Assembly: GCA_964649825.1 (NCBI GenBank)
Contig: CAZYQW010000089.1
Coordinates: 1-64,000 of the forward strand
Direction of reading: 5' to 3'
DNA from: CAZYQW01 sp964649825
GTDB taxonomy: Bacteria > Planctomycetota > B15-G4 > JADJEK01
Length of the DNA: 64,000 bases
Below are positions 17,550 through 26,867 of the stretch, piece by piece. A model generated the notes under the pieces. It was not told the origin of the DNA, ran no database searches, and worked only from the letters and a program-made list of their open reading frames with translations. The stretch's first letter is position 1. Every line of letters begins with the position of its first letter. Position numbers and translations under genes: made by a program.

Positions 17550-18207
17550 AGTCGACGACGTTGCCGTCGATGTAGTCGTACGTCGCGAAGAAGTTCGACG
17601 TCAGGTCGGACAGGTTGTTCTGGTTGATGACCGACTTGAAGATGCCGACGTTCTCGATGAAGATCGACCTCGGCTCGGCCGCGTACGACTCGACGCGGAT
17701 GTTGAACATGCCGCGGTTCTCGTCCGTCTGCGGAAAGACCATCCGCACGCCCATGATCTGCGGCAAGCGCTGCAGGCAGGCGAAGTCCTCCTCCTCCATG
17801 TTCAGCAGCGATCGCGAGATGAACTCGCGGGAGTCGTAGAAGTTCCTCGCGTTGACGAGCGACCGGACGATGAAGTTCTGGATCAAGAACTGCCCGACGT
17901 TCAGGATCTGGAACGAAAGCCCGCAGAGCCGCGCCACGCGGTCCTGGAAGTCCTCGCGGCTGATGCCGGAGATCTCCTCGCGCACCTGGAGCCGGTCGGG
18001 CAGGAACGTGGCGCTCGAGACCATGTTCACCTGCGTTTGTGGGTTCGACAGCGCGGCCCCACCCGGAATCAGCGTGAAATTCTGGTACTGGCAGCGGTCG
18101 TCGCCGAACGCGAGCGAGTGCACGCGCTGGAGATCAGCCGGCTGGTGCTGCTTCGGCGGGTGGATCAACTCGGCCAGGTAAGCGATGCTGCGCAGGGGAT
18201 AATCCAT
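17503..18207 (-). CDS. Conserved-looking protein of unknown function
   Basis: This is a 234-residue soluble protein without a signal peptide or membrane helix and with a normal amino acid balance for a real protein (many N, Q, F and I for such GC-rich DNA). I do not recognise the family. The first residues are MDYPLRSIAYLAELIHPPKQ; the middle is rich in predicted helix (residues 75-140) and the C-terminus ends in a proline run. The end overlaps the convergent lipoprotein gene by 47 bases. It lies downstream of clpP on the same strand with a 98-base gap and may be cotranscribed with it. Confidence 0.6.
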   Translation of the reverse strand: MDYPLRSIAYLAELIHPPKQHQPADLQRVHSLAFGDDRCQYQNFTLIPGGAALSNPQTQVNMVSSATFLPDRLQVREEISGISREDFQDRVARLCGLSFQILNVGQFLIQNFIVRSLVNARNFYDSREFISRSLLNMEEEDFACLQRLPQIMGVRMVFPQTDENRGMFNIRVESYAAEPRSIFIENVGIFKSVINQNNLSDLTSNFFATYDYIDGNVVDFISQFDGREDPPPPG

Positions 18208-18305
18208 GGCGCGACCCTCGATTTCATCTCAGACGTCGAACCGGGCGATTATTTCGCCTCCCCGTTCCCGGGGCAAGAGCCCACCGCCATGCCGCGGCCG
18301 CCGAT

Positions 18306-18926
18306 TCAGCTCATCGCCCCCTGCGCGTCGACGATCTTGTCGACCAGGCCGTAGGTGACGGCCTCCTCGGCCGACAGCCAGAAGTCGCGGCTCGCATCCT
18401 TGACGATCTTCTCGGCGGGAGTGCCGGTCTCGGCGGACACGATCGCGTTGTAGCGATTCCGCATCTTGATGATCTCCTTGGCGGTGATCTCGAGGTCCGA
18501 CGCCTGCCCCTGCGCGTAGGTCGACGGCTGGTGGATCAAGAACCGCGAGTTCGGCAGGCAGAACCGGTGTCCCTTGTCGCCGCCGAGGTAGATGATGACC
18601 GCGGCCGACGCGGACAGGCCGGCGCAGATCGTCCGCACCGGCGCCTTCACGAACTTCATCATGTCGTAGATCGCGAACCCCGAGTCCGCGTCGCCCCCGG
18701 GCGAGTTCACGTAGACGTCGATCGGCCTCGAGGGATCCTCGTGCGACATCACCAGCAGCCGCGCCGAGACCTTCTCCATCAGCCCCTTGTCGACGGCCTG
18801 GGCGATCAGGATCGTCCGGGCCTCGATGAGCTTCTTTGCGATGAAGTCGCCGCGCTGACCGGCTGCGGCCGGAGCGCACTCCTCGTCGTCTTCGTTCATG
18901 CGCAAGGCGCGATCGTCCTGAACCAT
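18306..18926 (-). CDS. clpP: ATP-dependent Clp protease proteolytic subunit ClpP
   Basis: This is a 206-residue serine peptidase subunit that forms the ClpP barrel and works with Clp ATPases. The nucleophile is S107 in CAGLSASAA, the catalytic histidine is H132 in RFLIHQPS, and the Asp lies in KDASRD, before FWLSAEEAVTYGLVD. YVNSPGGDADSG forms the substrate-binding strand. The start at 18926 has GGAGG 5 bases before the ATG; a second ATG at 18899 would give 197 residues. The N-terminal 25 residues are acidic and unusual, replacing the typical axial-loop segment. No clpX is adjacent, so it may be an accessory ClpP copy. Confidence 0.9.
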   Translation of the reverse strand: MVQDDRALRMNEDDEECAPAAAGQRGDFIAKKLIEARTILIAQAVDKGLMEKVSARLLVMSHEDPSRPIDVYVNSPGGDADSGFAIYDMMKFVKAPVRTICAGLSASAAVIIYLGGDKGHRFCLPNSRFLIHQPSTYAQGQASDLEITAKEIIKMRNRYNAIVSAETGTPAEKIVKDASRDFWLSAEEAVTYGLVDKIVDAQGAMS

Positions 18927-19011
18927 GAGAGCCTCCGCTCCTCGAATATCCAACCACCGTCCGGAACCCCGTTTTAGGCACGGACGCCGCTCAAGCAAGC
19001 GGTCTCGACCC

Positions 19012-20508
19012 TTATCGGCCATCCGTCTCCTGGACCTCAGCGGGCCGTTGGGCCGCGGGCGGCCGGGAGGCGCCGCCCGATTCGCCGGGACCGGCGGGCC
19101 CGTCGGACGGCCCCTTCTGTCGAAACTCGCCCCCTCCTGCCCCCACATAGCCGAGCTCTTCCAGCCAATCCATGAAGTTCTCGACCGCCTCCTCCGAGAT
19201 CGCGGCCGGCGTGCTCGGCTCGCGGAACCCTTCGTCGTGGGATTCGATCGTGGTTTCCGCCGGCCGGCGCGCGAACAGCTCCGGCTTCAACGCGTTCCGC
19301 ATCAGGCTGCCACCGGTCGCGATCTCCATGTGGCGCGCGAGCGGGATGCCGAGCAGGTGATGAACGACCGGAGCCACCTCGGCGACGCGGCCCAGCAACG
19401 CCATCTCCGCGCCGCTCTTCTCGTCCAGGATCGCCTCGCTTCCCACCGGCCGGACGTCAGGTCCCGCCAGGATCACGACGCCGGCGGGACCGTCCTTGTG
19501 GTGCCCGGACAGGCCGGTCGGATCCGGCTGGCGGGTGGCGACCGCGTGGAACCCGTGGTCCGAGCAGATGATCACGTTCGCGTCGGCCGGCGCCGCCGCG
19601 AGCACCTCGCCGATCATGCGATCCGCCTGGACGTAGAACCCGTCGATCACGCCCTTCAGCAGGTCGGTCGGCTCGGCAGGGACCTCGTAGAAGTACTCCT
19701 CCGGGTACTTGTAGCGCCAGAACCGATGGCTCGAGACGTCGGGCCCGCCGAGGTAGACCATCGTCAAGTCGGGTCGAAAGCCCTCCTTCGCGAGCACGTG
19801 CGTCGCCACCGCGGTGAACGCTTCGTCGGCCTGGATCGACCACGCGGCATGACCCACGAGCTCGCGATCGAGGGCCTCGAGCCGCTCGAGGTCGAGCGCG
19901 CCGAAGTAGCGCTTGCGCAGATCCTCCATCGCGGGCGCGGAGACCGTTCGCTCCACGACGGGGTAGATCTCGTCGATCAGGTCCCGCGGCCAGGTCTGGT
20001 CCTCGAGGTCGCGCATCAAGTTCCCCTTCCAGAGCTTCGTGTTCTGTCCCGCGGCCGAGTACGGCGCGACCATGTAGCCGTGGATCTCCTCCGCCGGATA
20101 GGTGACCCACCAGCCGACGCAGAGCGTCTCGAGCCCGTATTCGCTCGCCACGTTCCAGAGGGCGCGCCCGCGTCGCGAGTTCGAAGTGAACGGGCGGCCG
20201 GTCTGCGGATCGAGGAAGTCGACCACGCGGTGGTGCTTGGGCAGCTTCCCCGTCGCGATGGTCGTCCAGATCGCCGGCGACAGGGCCGGCTCGAGCGTGA
20301 ACAGGTACCCGGCCGCGCCGCGCTCGACGAGCTTCCGCAGGTTCGGCATCTTCCCCTCGCGGATCAACGGCTTCAGCACGCGCCACTCGAGCCCGTCGAC
20401 CCCGATCAGCACGACCGGACGCTCCGGATGCGCTTCTTTCCGGTCGGCGCACGCGAACAAGGCGCACGCGGCCACGAGCCAGGGAGCTCGCGATCCTCGT
20501 CGTTTCAT
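19012..20508 (-). CDS. Lipoprotein type I phosphodiesterase/nucleotide pyrophosphatase family (alkaline phosphatase fold)
   Basis: This is a 498-residue protein with a lipoprotein signal (ALFAC, C20). The fold signatures are the first metal Asp in VVLIGVDGLEW, the nucleophile Thr in SPAIWTTIATGKLP, the Asp/His pairs in YLGGPDVSSHRFW and IICSDHGFH, and a final His in SGHHKDGP. This is the AP superfamily phosphodiesterase/pyrophosphatase pattern and could act on nucleotides or lipid head groups outside the cytoplasm. The C-terminal 80 residues are a low-complexity Pro/Gly tail. The start overlaps the stop of the upstream gene by 4 bases (ATGA), so the two form a coupled pair. Confidence 0.82.
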   Translation of the reverse strand: MKRRGSRAPWLVAACALFACADRKEAHPERPVVLIGVDGLEWRVLKPLIREGKMPNLRKLVERGAAGYLFTLEPALSPAIWTTIATGKLPKHHRVVDFLDPQTGRPFTSNSRRGRALWNVASEYGLETLCVGWWVTYPAEEIHGYMVAPYSAAGQNTKLWKGNLMRDLEDQTWPRDLIDEIYPVVERTVSAPAMEDLRKRYFGALDLERLEALDRELVGHAAWSIQADEAFTAVATHVLAKEGFRPDLTMVYLGGPDVSSHRFWRYKYPEEYFYEVPAEPTDLLKGVIDGFYVQADRMIGEVLAAAPADANVIICSDHGFHAVATRQPDPTGLSGHHKDGPAGVVILAGPDVRPVGSEAILDEKSGAEMALLGRVAEVAPVVHHLLGIPLARHMEIATGGSLMRNALKPELFARRPAETTIESHDEGFREPSTPAAISEEAVENFMDWLEELGYVGAGGGEFRQKGPSDGPAGPGESGGASRPPAAQRPAEVQETDGR

Positions 20509-21263
20509 TTCGACCTCATGCCAAGGTGGTTGTTCTCGGGGCTCCAAAGCAGGAACCGGTAGAGCGGCACCATCGACTGGAACTCTGCCGCGACGGTCGC
20601 CAAGAACGACGGATCGCGGAGGACCGGATCGTCCTTCGCGATCGACCGCGTCACGTGGATCCGGTGTCGACCGGCCTCGAAGTAGCGGAAGAACTCGAAC
20701 AGATCGTCCCACTTCAGGCTGCCGCACGGGTAGCGCTTCTTCCAATCGTGCAGCATCAACGCGTACCCGCCCTTCACCTCGTTGAGGACGCGCGCGAACT
20801 CCTCCGCCCCCTCCCGCGTCGACGCCTTCCCCTTCGCGTTCTGCGTGTCCCACCACGCCCGCTCGTGGACGCGCAGCCCGAGCTCGATCCCGTCGAAGTC
20901 GATCGCCAGACGCAGGTTCACGTGGACGTAGGACGCGTCGGTGTCGGACGCGAACTCGACCCCGAGGAGGTCGCGCAGCGTCTTCTTCGCCTTGTCGGAC
21001 GGTGAGAGGTAGAGCCAGAGCGAGTCGACGCGGTTGCCGTTGTAGACGTAGGGGTTGTGGATCGAGGTGCGGAGGACCAGGTCCTCGCCCGCTTGCTTCA
21101 CGGCGTGGCGCAGCGACTCGCCGATTCGATGGAGCTTGCGCTTCACCCGCAGGCGCTCGCCGTTGGCGTCTGGGTCGCTCCATTTGTGGCGCTCGAACGC
21201 GAGGAAGTCGGTCGCCACGAACGGCGGCAGCTCCTCGAGCGGGGTCGCGGTCATCTTGGCCAT
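20505..21263 (-). CDS. Unknown protein coupled to the phosphodiesterase gene
   Basis: This is a 252-residue soluble protein that I do not recognise. It has no signal peptide and ends LLWSPENNHLGMRSK. Several aromatic-rich segments (VDSLWLYLSP, ALMLHDWKKRYPCG, LFEFFRYFEAGRHRI) and alternating strands and helices suggest a compact alpha/beta domain; DUF2461- or DUF1054-like proteins have a similar look, but I cannot confirm either. Start candidates are 21299, 21263 and 21254, none with a strong ribosome site; 21263 (MAKMTATP) is used. It is coupled to the downstream lipoprotein gene by an ATGA overlap. Confidence 0.6.
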   Translation of the reverse strand: MAKMTATPLEELPPFVATDFLAFERHKWSDPDANGERLRVKRKLHRIGESLRHAVKQAGEDLVLRTSIHNPYVYNGNRVDSLWLYLSPSDKAKKTLRDLLGVEFASDTDASYVHVNLRLAIDFDGIELGLRVHERAWWDTQNAKGKASTREGAEEFARVLNEVKGGYALMLHDWKKRYPCGSLKWDDLFEFFRYFEAGRHRIHVTRSIAKDDPVLRDPSFLATVAAEFQSMVPLYRFLLWSPENNHLGMRSK

Positions 21264-21399
21264 CCGTGCGATTCTCGGCGAACCGCCGGATCGACTCAAC
21301 CCAGGAGAACGCCGAAAACGAAGACGCGGCCGCGACGCTGCACCTCCCGAGCCTCGGGCAACCGCGCGAGCCTCGGTTCTCGCCCCTTCTCCGGCGGGC

Positions 21400-22452
21400 T
21401 CACTCGCCCGCAGCGGCCGAGGGCGTCACCGTCACCAGGAAGCCGCAGCTCGTGTCGCCCCCCGCGAACAGCTCGTCGAACCGGATCTCCCACCCTTCGA
21501 GCGATCGGACCGGCTCGTCGAGCGTCGGACCGTCCCGGCGGCGGAGGTCGGCCGCCGCCCGTTCGGCGATTCGCGTCTGCTTCCGATCGAGCGTGCTCGC
21601 GACCAGCTCGCCGGTCAGACCGATGACGGCCGCGGGACGGTCGCGCGCCGCGAGCAACGCGAGAAGGATGCGGCGCTGCTGCGAGAGACGCCCGCGCATC
21701 TCCCGCTCGGCCTGCTGCTCCGCGTCGAGCGCCTGGTTCAACTGCGCGGCCACGACCCCGAGCTCGTCCGCCGGCATGGTCGCGGCGCGGCGCGTCCGGT
21801 CGCCGGCCGCGATCGCCTGCGCGACCGATCGGAGGTCCTGTAGCCGGCGAAGCAACACGCGCTGGAGCTCCCGGGAGATGAACGCCAGGGAGAGCAGCGC
21901 GAGGGTGACGAGAAGGCCGAGCAGCGTGGCGCGGTCGGACGCTCGCTCGCGCAGCGTCTGATCGGCCTCGAGCATGGCACGATGGTTCATCTGGAGAAGG
22001 CGCAAGAGGTCCACCGCGAGCGCGTCGAGAAGAGGTCGGACTTCGCGTGCATACGTCTGCATCGGCCGGTCCGGGCGCTCCGTCATCAATCGGCCTCGAG
22101 CCTCGCGGTACCGCTCGAACCCGGCGAAGAGCGCGTCGAGGAGCTCGCGCTCGCCGGGCAACGTCACGTTCCGCTTCGCGTCGCCGAGCGCGGCGAGAAA
22201 CGCATCCTCCGACGCAGCCAGGTCGACGTCGGCCTCGGTCTCATCGAGCAGCGACGCGGCGATGCTCCCCTCGAACTCGCCGACGGACTTCAGCATCTCC
22301 ATCGCGTGCCGCACGCTCAGGAAGTTCTCGGCGAGCACGGTGCCGACGGTACGCCCCAGGTCGTGGAATCCGACCGCGGCGCCGCCGGCGGCGATCAACA
22401 GCAGCGTGATCAGGTAGCCGTATCCGAAAAGGATGCGCGTCTGGATGTTCAT
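21400..22452 (-). CDS. Two-helix HAMP membrane sensor without kinase domain
   Basis: This is a 350-residue protein. TM1 is at about residues 8-30, a periplasmic helical sensor domain at 31-172 and TM2 at about 173-192. A HAMP domain follows (about 193-245, RLQDLRSVAQAIAAGDRTRR and then TMPADELG), then a coiled coil and a short PAS-like region (about 265-340). There is no histidine kinase, cyclase or methyl-accepting domain. The overall layout matches the input half of KinB-like sensor kinases. It starts 4 bases after the trkA stop, as the third gene of the potassium uptake operon, so it may sense an envelope signal for K+ transport or signal to a partner through its HAMP/PAS part; both roles are inferred. 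Confidence 0.72.
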   Translation of the reverse strand: MNIQTRILFGYGYLITLLLIAAGGAAVGFHDLGRTVGTVLAENFLSVRHAMEMLKSVGEFEGSIAASLLDETEADVDLAASEDAFLAALGDAKRNVTLPGERELLDALFAGFERYREARGRLMTERPDRPMQTYAREVRPLLDALAVDLLRLLQMNHRAMLEADQTLRERASDRATLLGLLVTLALLSLAFISRELQRVLLRRLQDLRSVAQAIAAGDRTRRAATMPADELGVVAAQLNQALDAEQQAEREMRGRLSQQRRILLALLAARDRPAAVIGLTGELVASTLDRKQTRIAERAAADLRRRDGPTLDEPVRSLEGWEIRFDELFAGGDTSCGFLVTVTPSAAAGE

Positions 22453-22456
22453 TTCA

Positions 22457-23113
22457 TCAGGCCAGCGCCGCGAGGCGGCGGATCGCGTCGGCGGGTCCGA
22501 TCACGAGCAGCACGTCGCCGCTCACCAGCCGTTCGCGGCCGTCGATCGTCGCGTCGATCTGCTTGTCGCGGCGGATCGCGGCGACCGTGACCCCGAATCG
22601 CCGCCGCACGTCGGCATCGACCACCGTCTGGCCGGTGAGCGCCTCCGGGCATTCGATCTCCGCCGCCTCGATCCCGCCGCCGATCCGGAACCGCTCGAGG
22701 ACGCTCGGCTGCGCCACCCGAAGCGCCACGCGCTTGCCCATTTCGGCCTCGGGGTTCACCACCTCGTGGGCCCCGACCGCCTGCAGCACGCGCCCGTGCA
22801 GTTCGCTGACGGCGCGGGCCACGATGCGCACGACGCCGATCTGGCGCAAGAGCGCCGTAGTCAGGATCGATGCCTCGATGGCGCCGGTGCCGATCGCGAC
22901 CACCACGCAGCTCAACCGCTCGAGGCCGAGCTCGCGCAGCGCGGACTCGTCCGTGGTGTCGAGGACCAGCGCGTGGTCGATCTCCTCGGCAACGTGCTGG
23001 ACCTCGACCTCGCTACGGTCGATCGCCAGCACCGGGTGCCCGGCGTGCGCGAGCGACAGCGCCACCGTCCGACCGAACAGGCCGAGGCCGATCACCGCGA
23101 ACTCCGTGGACAT
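22457..23113 (-). CDS. trkA: Potassium channel regulatory subunit TrkA/KtrA
   Basis: This is a 218-residue cytoplasmic gating subunit. The RCK/TrkA-N Rossmann domain starts FAVIGLGLFGRTVALSLA, with nucleotide-binding Asp in VLAIDRSE. The TrkA-C domain occupies about residues 135-218 (ECPEALTGQTVVDADVR, VLLVIGPADAIRRL). One RCK plus one TrkA-C per chain is the KtrA arrangement. AAGGAGG lies upstream of the ATG with good spacing. The gene sits between the TrkH-family channel gene and the HAMP sensor gene; together they form a K+ uptake operon. Confidence 0.92.
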   Translation of the reverse strand: MSTEFAVIGLGLFGRTVALSLAHAGHPVLAIDRSEVEVQHVAEEIDHALVLDTTDESALRELGLERLSCVVVAIGTGAIEASILTTALLRQIGVVRIVARAVSELHGRVLQAVGAHEVVNPEAEMGKRVALRVAQPSVLERFRIGGGIEAAEIECPEALTGQTVVDADVRRRFGVTVAAIRRDKQIDATIDGRERLVSGDVLLVIGPADAIRRLAALA

Positions 23114-23151
23114 GCGCGCATCCTCCTTGTGTTGTGGTCCGTGCGGACCCG

Positions 23152-25203
23152 TCATCCGACCATCAGGCGGGCCTCGGGGTGGACGGCGCGGCCGCCCGAT
23201 CGCCTCGCGATCAGGAGCGCCGCGCTGAGCGGGCCGATCCGGCCGAGCAGCATCAGCACCACGATGATCGCCTTGCCGAACCCGTCGAGGCCGGCCGTGG
23301 CGCCGAGCGAGAGCCCGACCGTGCCGAACGCGCTGACCGCCTCGAACAGCGCCGCCTCGAGCGAAACCTCCTGCGTGGTGAGGAGAGCGAACGTGCCGAG
23401 GAACGTCAGCAGCACCGCGAGCACGCCGATCGCCGTGCTGCGGAAGATCGTTTCGACCGGGACCGCACGTCCGAGAACCGTGACGCGGGCCTTGCCGGTC
23501 GCGAGCGCAGGGATCGCCGACAGCAGCACCACCGCGGTCGTCGTCTTGATGCCGCCGCCCGCTCCGCCCGGCGACGCGCCGATCAGCATCAACGCCATCA
23601 TCGCCACGGACGTGCCGGGCGCGAGCCGCTCCAGTTCGATCGAGTTGAACCCGGCGGTCCGCAGCGTAACGCTCTGGAACAGCGCGTTGATCGCCTTGTC
23701 GAAGGCGCTCAGGCCGGCGAGCGAATGATGCCATTCGGCGGCCGCGAACCAGAGCGCGCCGCCGAACGTCAGCACCGCCGACGCCACGAGCACGACGCGT
23801 ACGTGGGTCCCCACGCCAGATCGCGCGCGGCGTCGGACGGCGAACCACAGCGCGGACAACACTCCGAACCCGACGCCGCCGAGGGAGATGAGCGCCGCGA
23901 CCGTGAGCAGGATCGTCGGATCGTGGCGGAAGCGGATCATCGAGTCGGAATGGAGGGAGAAGCCGGCGTTGCAGAACGCGGAGACAGCGTGGAACACCGC
24001 GTGCCACGCCGCCTCGCCGGAGGGAACGCCGCTCGTCCAGAGCGCGGTCCCGAGCACCGCCGCGCCGGCCGCCTCGATGAGGAGCGTCGAGAGGATGATG
24101 AAGCGGATCAGCGGAATGCTCGAACGCGTGGAGTCGACGTCCAGCAACTCGCTGATCGCGCGGCGCCCGCGCAGGCCGAAGCCCCGCCCGACCGCGAGTG
24201 CCGCAAACGCAGAGAGCACCATGATGTTCCAGCCGCCGACCTGGATCAGCAGCAGGATCACCGCCTGGCCGAAGCGCGAGAAGTCGTGCGGCGTGTCGAG
24301 CACGACGAGCCCGGTCACGCACGCCGCGCTCGTCGCCGTGAAGACCGCGTCGACGGCGGTGATCGGCGTCCCCGTCGCACTCGACGCGGGGAAGCTGAGC
24401 AGCACCGCGCCGACCGCGATCAGCGCCACGAACGCGCCGAGCATGAGGGCCGCGGGGTTGCGGTAGAAGTGGCGAACGAAGTCCTGGAACGTCGGCCGCT
24501 GGATCACGATCAAGCCGAGCAGGACCGCCTGGGCGACGCCGAGCATGCCGATGGCCGCGTCCGGACGCGAGGCCAGCAGAACCGCCCCGACCACGGCCAG
24601 ACCGGCGGGGAGGATCGCCGGATGCCGCGCCTGAACGAGCCGGAGGGCCAGACCCCGGATCCACCAGAGGGCCGCCCCGTTCAGGGCGAGGCACATGACC
24701 TGCCCGGGCACGCGGCCGCCGAGCTGGTACCCGATCACGACGATCGTCGCGAGCAACGAGACCCCGAGCAGGTGGCGGGCGGCGGCGCCCTCCACGATCA
24801 TCCAATCGTCGACCGGGCCGGTCGGCGCGTTCCACGGCGCGGCCCGGGGCGCGCGGAAGATCGCTTGCCCGAGGAGGATCACGTGCCACAGGATCACGCC
24901 GCCCGCGACGACCGGATCGCCGGAGAGCGCCGCGACGAACACGCCGGCGTTGACCGAGTAGACGATCGACGCGAGGATCGCGCTCGCCGGTCGATTGCGC
25001 CGGCGGAGCACCGCCGCGGCGGCGGCAAGCAGCGCCACCAAGATCGAGTACCCAACCCCGAAGCCGGTCACCGAAGCCGTGGCCCCGAAGTACCCGCCCG
25101 GGTAGTCGACGGTGAACTGACCGAGCACGCCGATCGCGACCGCGCCGAGGAGGCGCGCACGATCGAGCCGCACCAGGGCCGCCGAGTCGCGCCTACGGGC
25201 CAT
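23152..25203 (-). CDS. trkH: TrkH/KtrB-family potassium uptake channel with N-terminal membrane extension
   Basis: This is a 683-residue membrane protein. The channel core is residues 235-683, with the four selectivity-filter loops readable in order: TSAACVTGLVV, SAFCNAGFSL, SVTLRTAGFNS and SAFGTVGLSLG. The GASPGGAGGGIKTTT segment is the intramembrane gate loop of KtrB/TrkH. The first 230 residues add about seven hydrophobic segments not found in the common 450-480 residue proteins. The gene starts the operon and is followed by trkA after 38 bases. The 263 bases upstream separate it from divergent ilvE, and both promoters must lie there. Confidence 0.9.
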   Translation of the reverse strand: MARRRDSAALVRLDRARLLGAVAIGVLGQFTVDYPGGYFGATASVTGFGVGYSILVALLAAAAAVLRRRNRPASAILASIVYSVNAGVFVAALSGDPVVAGGVILWHVILLGQAIFRAPRAAPWNAPTGPVDDWMIVEGAAARHLLGVSLLATIVVIGYQLGGRVPGQVMCLALNGAALWWIRGLALRLVQARHPAILPAGLAVVGAVLLASRPDAAIGMLGVAQAVLLGLIVIQRPTFQDFVRHFYRNPAALMLGAFVALIAVGAVLLSFPASSATGTPITAVDAVFTATSAACVTGLVVLDTPHDFSRFGQAVILLLIQVGGWNIMVLSAFAALAVGRGFGLRGRRAISELLDVDSTRSSIPLIRFIILSTLLIEAAGAAVLGTALWTSGVPSGEAAWHAVFHAVSAFCNAGFSLHSDSMIRFRHDPTILLTVAALISLGGVGFGVLSALWFAVRRRARSGVGTHVRVVLVASAVLTFGGALWFAAAEWHHSLAGLSAFDKAINALFQSVTLRTAGFNSIELERLAPGTSVAMMALMLIGASPGGAGGGIKTTTAVVLLSAIPALATGKARVTVLGRAVPVETIFRSTAIGVLAVLLTFLGTFALLTTQEVSLEAALFEAVSAFGTVGLSLGATAGLDGFGKAIIVVLMLLGRIGPLSAALLIARRSGGRAVHPEARLMVG

Positions 25204-25466
25204 GACGAGGGACCTTCGCGCCGGCCGAGCCGAACCGCGCCGTGGAACCTGTTCGAACGACGGCGACGCACGGCTTGCGACGGGGTGGCGGCGGGCACGG
25301 GCAGCGGCTCATCTCGACATCGTACGGAGCGCGCCGCGCCGCGGCAGCCTCCGACTCGACGTCGCGCGAGTCGTCGGGCGAACCCCTGCCGCCCGTAGGG
25401 CGAACTTTACGCACTCGGTGTGCACGGCTAACCTGACGTCCCTCCGAGCTTCGAACCGGAACGACC

Positions 25467-26402
25467 ATGCAGTACTCGAAGACGGTCTGGCTGGACGGCC
25501 GCCTCCAACCTCTCGCCGACGTGAGGGTCCCCTTTTTCACGCACTCGCTCCACTACGGATTCGGCGTCTTCGAAGGGATCCGCGCGTACGCCCAGGCCGG
25601 GGGCGGCTCCGCGATCTTCCGCCTCTCCGAGCACGTCCGGCGCCTCCTCGCGTCCGCGAAGATGTGCCTCATCCAGGTCCCGATCGAAGCCGACGTGATC
25701 CACCGCGCGTGCCTCCGAGTCGTGGCGGAGAACGAGCTCGACGCGTGCTACGTCCGTCCGTTGGTCTGGATGGGTGAAGGTCCGATGGGCCTCGGCTCGA
25801 CCACGAACCCGATCCACGTCGGGATCGGAGCATTTCCTTGGGGCGCGTACCTCGGCGACGAAGCGGTCCACACCGGCATCCGATGCTGCATCTCGCCGCT
25901 CGCTCGCATCTCCGGCCGGCGCCACCTGGCGCGAGCAAAGATCTCGGGCCAGTACGTCAACTCGATCCTCGCCAATCGCGATGCACATCTCGCCGGCTAC
26001 GACGAGGCGATCCTCCTCGACGACGACGGCAACGTGGCCGAAGGCCCCGGCGAGAACATCTTCGCGATGATGGACGGCGTGCTCTACACGCCGCCGCTGT
26101 CCGCGCCGATCCTTCCGGGAATCACCCGCGCGACGATCCTCCAGCTCGCGCGCGAGCGCGGCGTTCCAACCCGCGAGGAGTCGTTTCCGCGCGAGGCGCT
26201 CTACGCGGCGGACGAAGTATTCCTGACCGGGACCGCCGCCGAGGTGACACCGGTGCGCGAGGTCGACGGGCGCGTGGTCGGAGCGGGGCGGCCCGGTCCG
26301 GTCACGCGAACGATGATCGACGCGTACCGCGCGATCGTGACCGGCGCCGACCCGAGCCACCCCGAATGGCTCGCGACCGTGCCGGCGAAAGAGACCGCGT
26401 GA
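25467..26402 (+). CDS. ilvE: Branched-chain amino acid aminotransferase IlvE
   Basis: IlvE is the PLP fold-type IV transaminase for leucine, isoleucine and valine. The Schiff-base lysine is K158 in ARAKISGQYVNS. The N-terminal HYGFGVFEGIRAY and the phosphate-binding EAILLDDDGNVAEGPGENIF are classical; GTAAEVTPVREVDGR closes the active site. The protein is 311 residues, full length. It is followed by an ACT-domain gene overlapping by 4 bases (GTGA), which suggests a ligand-binding partner or regulator in the same pathway. Confidence 0.93.
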   Translation: MQYSKTVWLDGRLQPLADVRVPFFTHSLHYGFGVFEGIRAYAQAGGGSAIFRLSEHVRRLLASAKMCLIQVPIEADVIHRACLRVVAENELDACYVRPLVWMGEGPMGLGSTTNPIHVGIGAFPWGAYLGDEAVHTGIRCCISPLARISGRRHLARAKISGQYVNSILANRDAHLAGYDEAILLDDDGNVAEGPGENIFAMMDGVLYTPPLSAPILPGITRATILQLARERGVPTREESFPREALYAADEVFLTGTAAEVTPVREVDGRVVGAGRPGPVTRTMIDAYRAIVTGADPSHPEWLATVPAKETA

Positions 26403-26839
26403 GCCGACCGAGCGTCCGGATCGAGCCCGACGAGATCGTGCTCCGTGACGAGTCGTTCGTCCTGTTCAAGGTCACGAACGACCACGCGCCGGCGATCCTG
26501 CGACGCCTGTCCGCGCTGCCATCGCCGTTCCAGATGGTCGTACGAGAGCTGGACAAGACGACGTTCCTGCTCGCCGACGCGGACCTTCTCGAGGTCGGCG
26601 ACCTGGCACGGACCCGCGTCGCCGAACTCGTCCCGTACCGCGTGCTGACCTTCACGCCGGCGCTGCCCTGGACTCTCGTCGGGTTCCTCGCCCGCGTCAC
26701 GACGCTGCTGGCCGAGCACGAGATTCCCCTCGGCGCGATCGCGGCCTACGATCAGGACCATCTCTTCGTCCGTTTCGACCTCGCCGAGCGTGCCCACGCG
26801 ATCCTCGTCGGCGCGGCGCGGGACGGGCGGCTCCCTTAG
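26399..26839 (+). CDS. Small double-ACT-like amino-acid-binding protein
   Basis: This 146-residue cytoplasmic protein resembles COG3602/COG3603 ACT-type proteins. Its second half, WTLVGFLARVTTLLAEHEIP followed by LGAIAAYDQDHLFVRFD, is the characteristic strand-helix-strand. The first half, FVLFKVTNDHAPAILRRL, probably forms the other ACT-like lobe. The start is GTG inside the ilvE stop. Coupling to ilvE suggests sensing of branched-chain amino acids, but the partner is not known. Confidence 0.75.
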   Translation: MSRPSVRIEPDEIVLRDESFVLFKVTNDHAPAILRRLSALPSPFQMVVRELDKTTFLLADADLLEVGDLARTRVAELVPYRVLTFTPALPWTLVGFLARVTTLLAEHEIPLGAIAAYDQDHLFVRFDLAERAHAILVGAARDGRLP

Positions 26840-26867
26840 ACCGGGTCCGATCCCTGGGAATGGCGAC

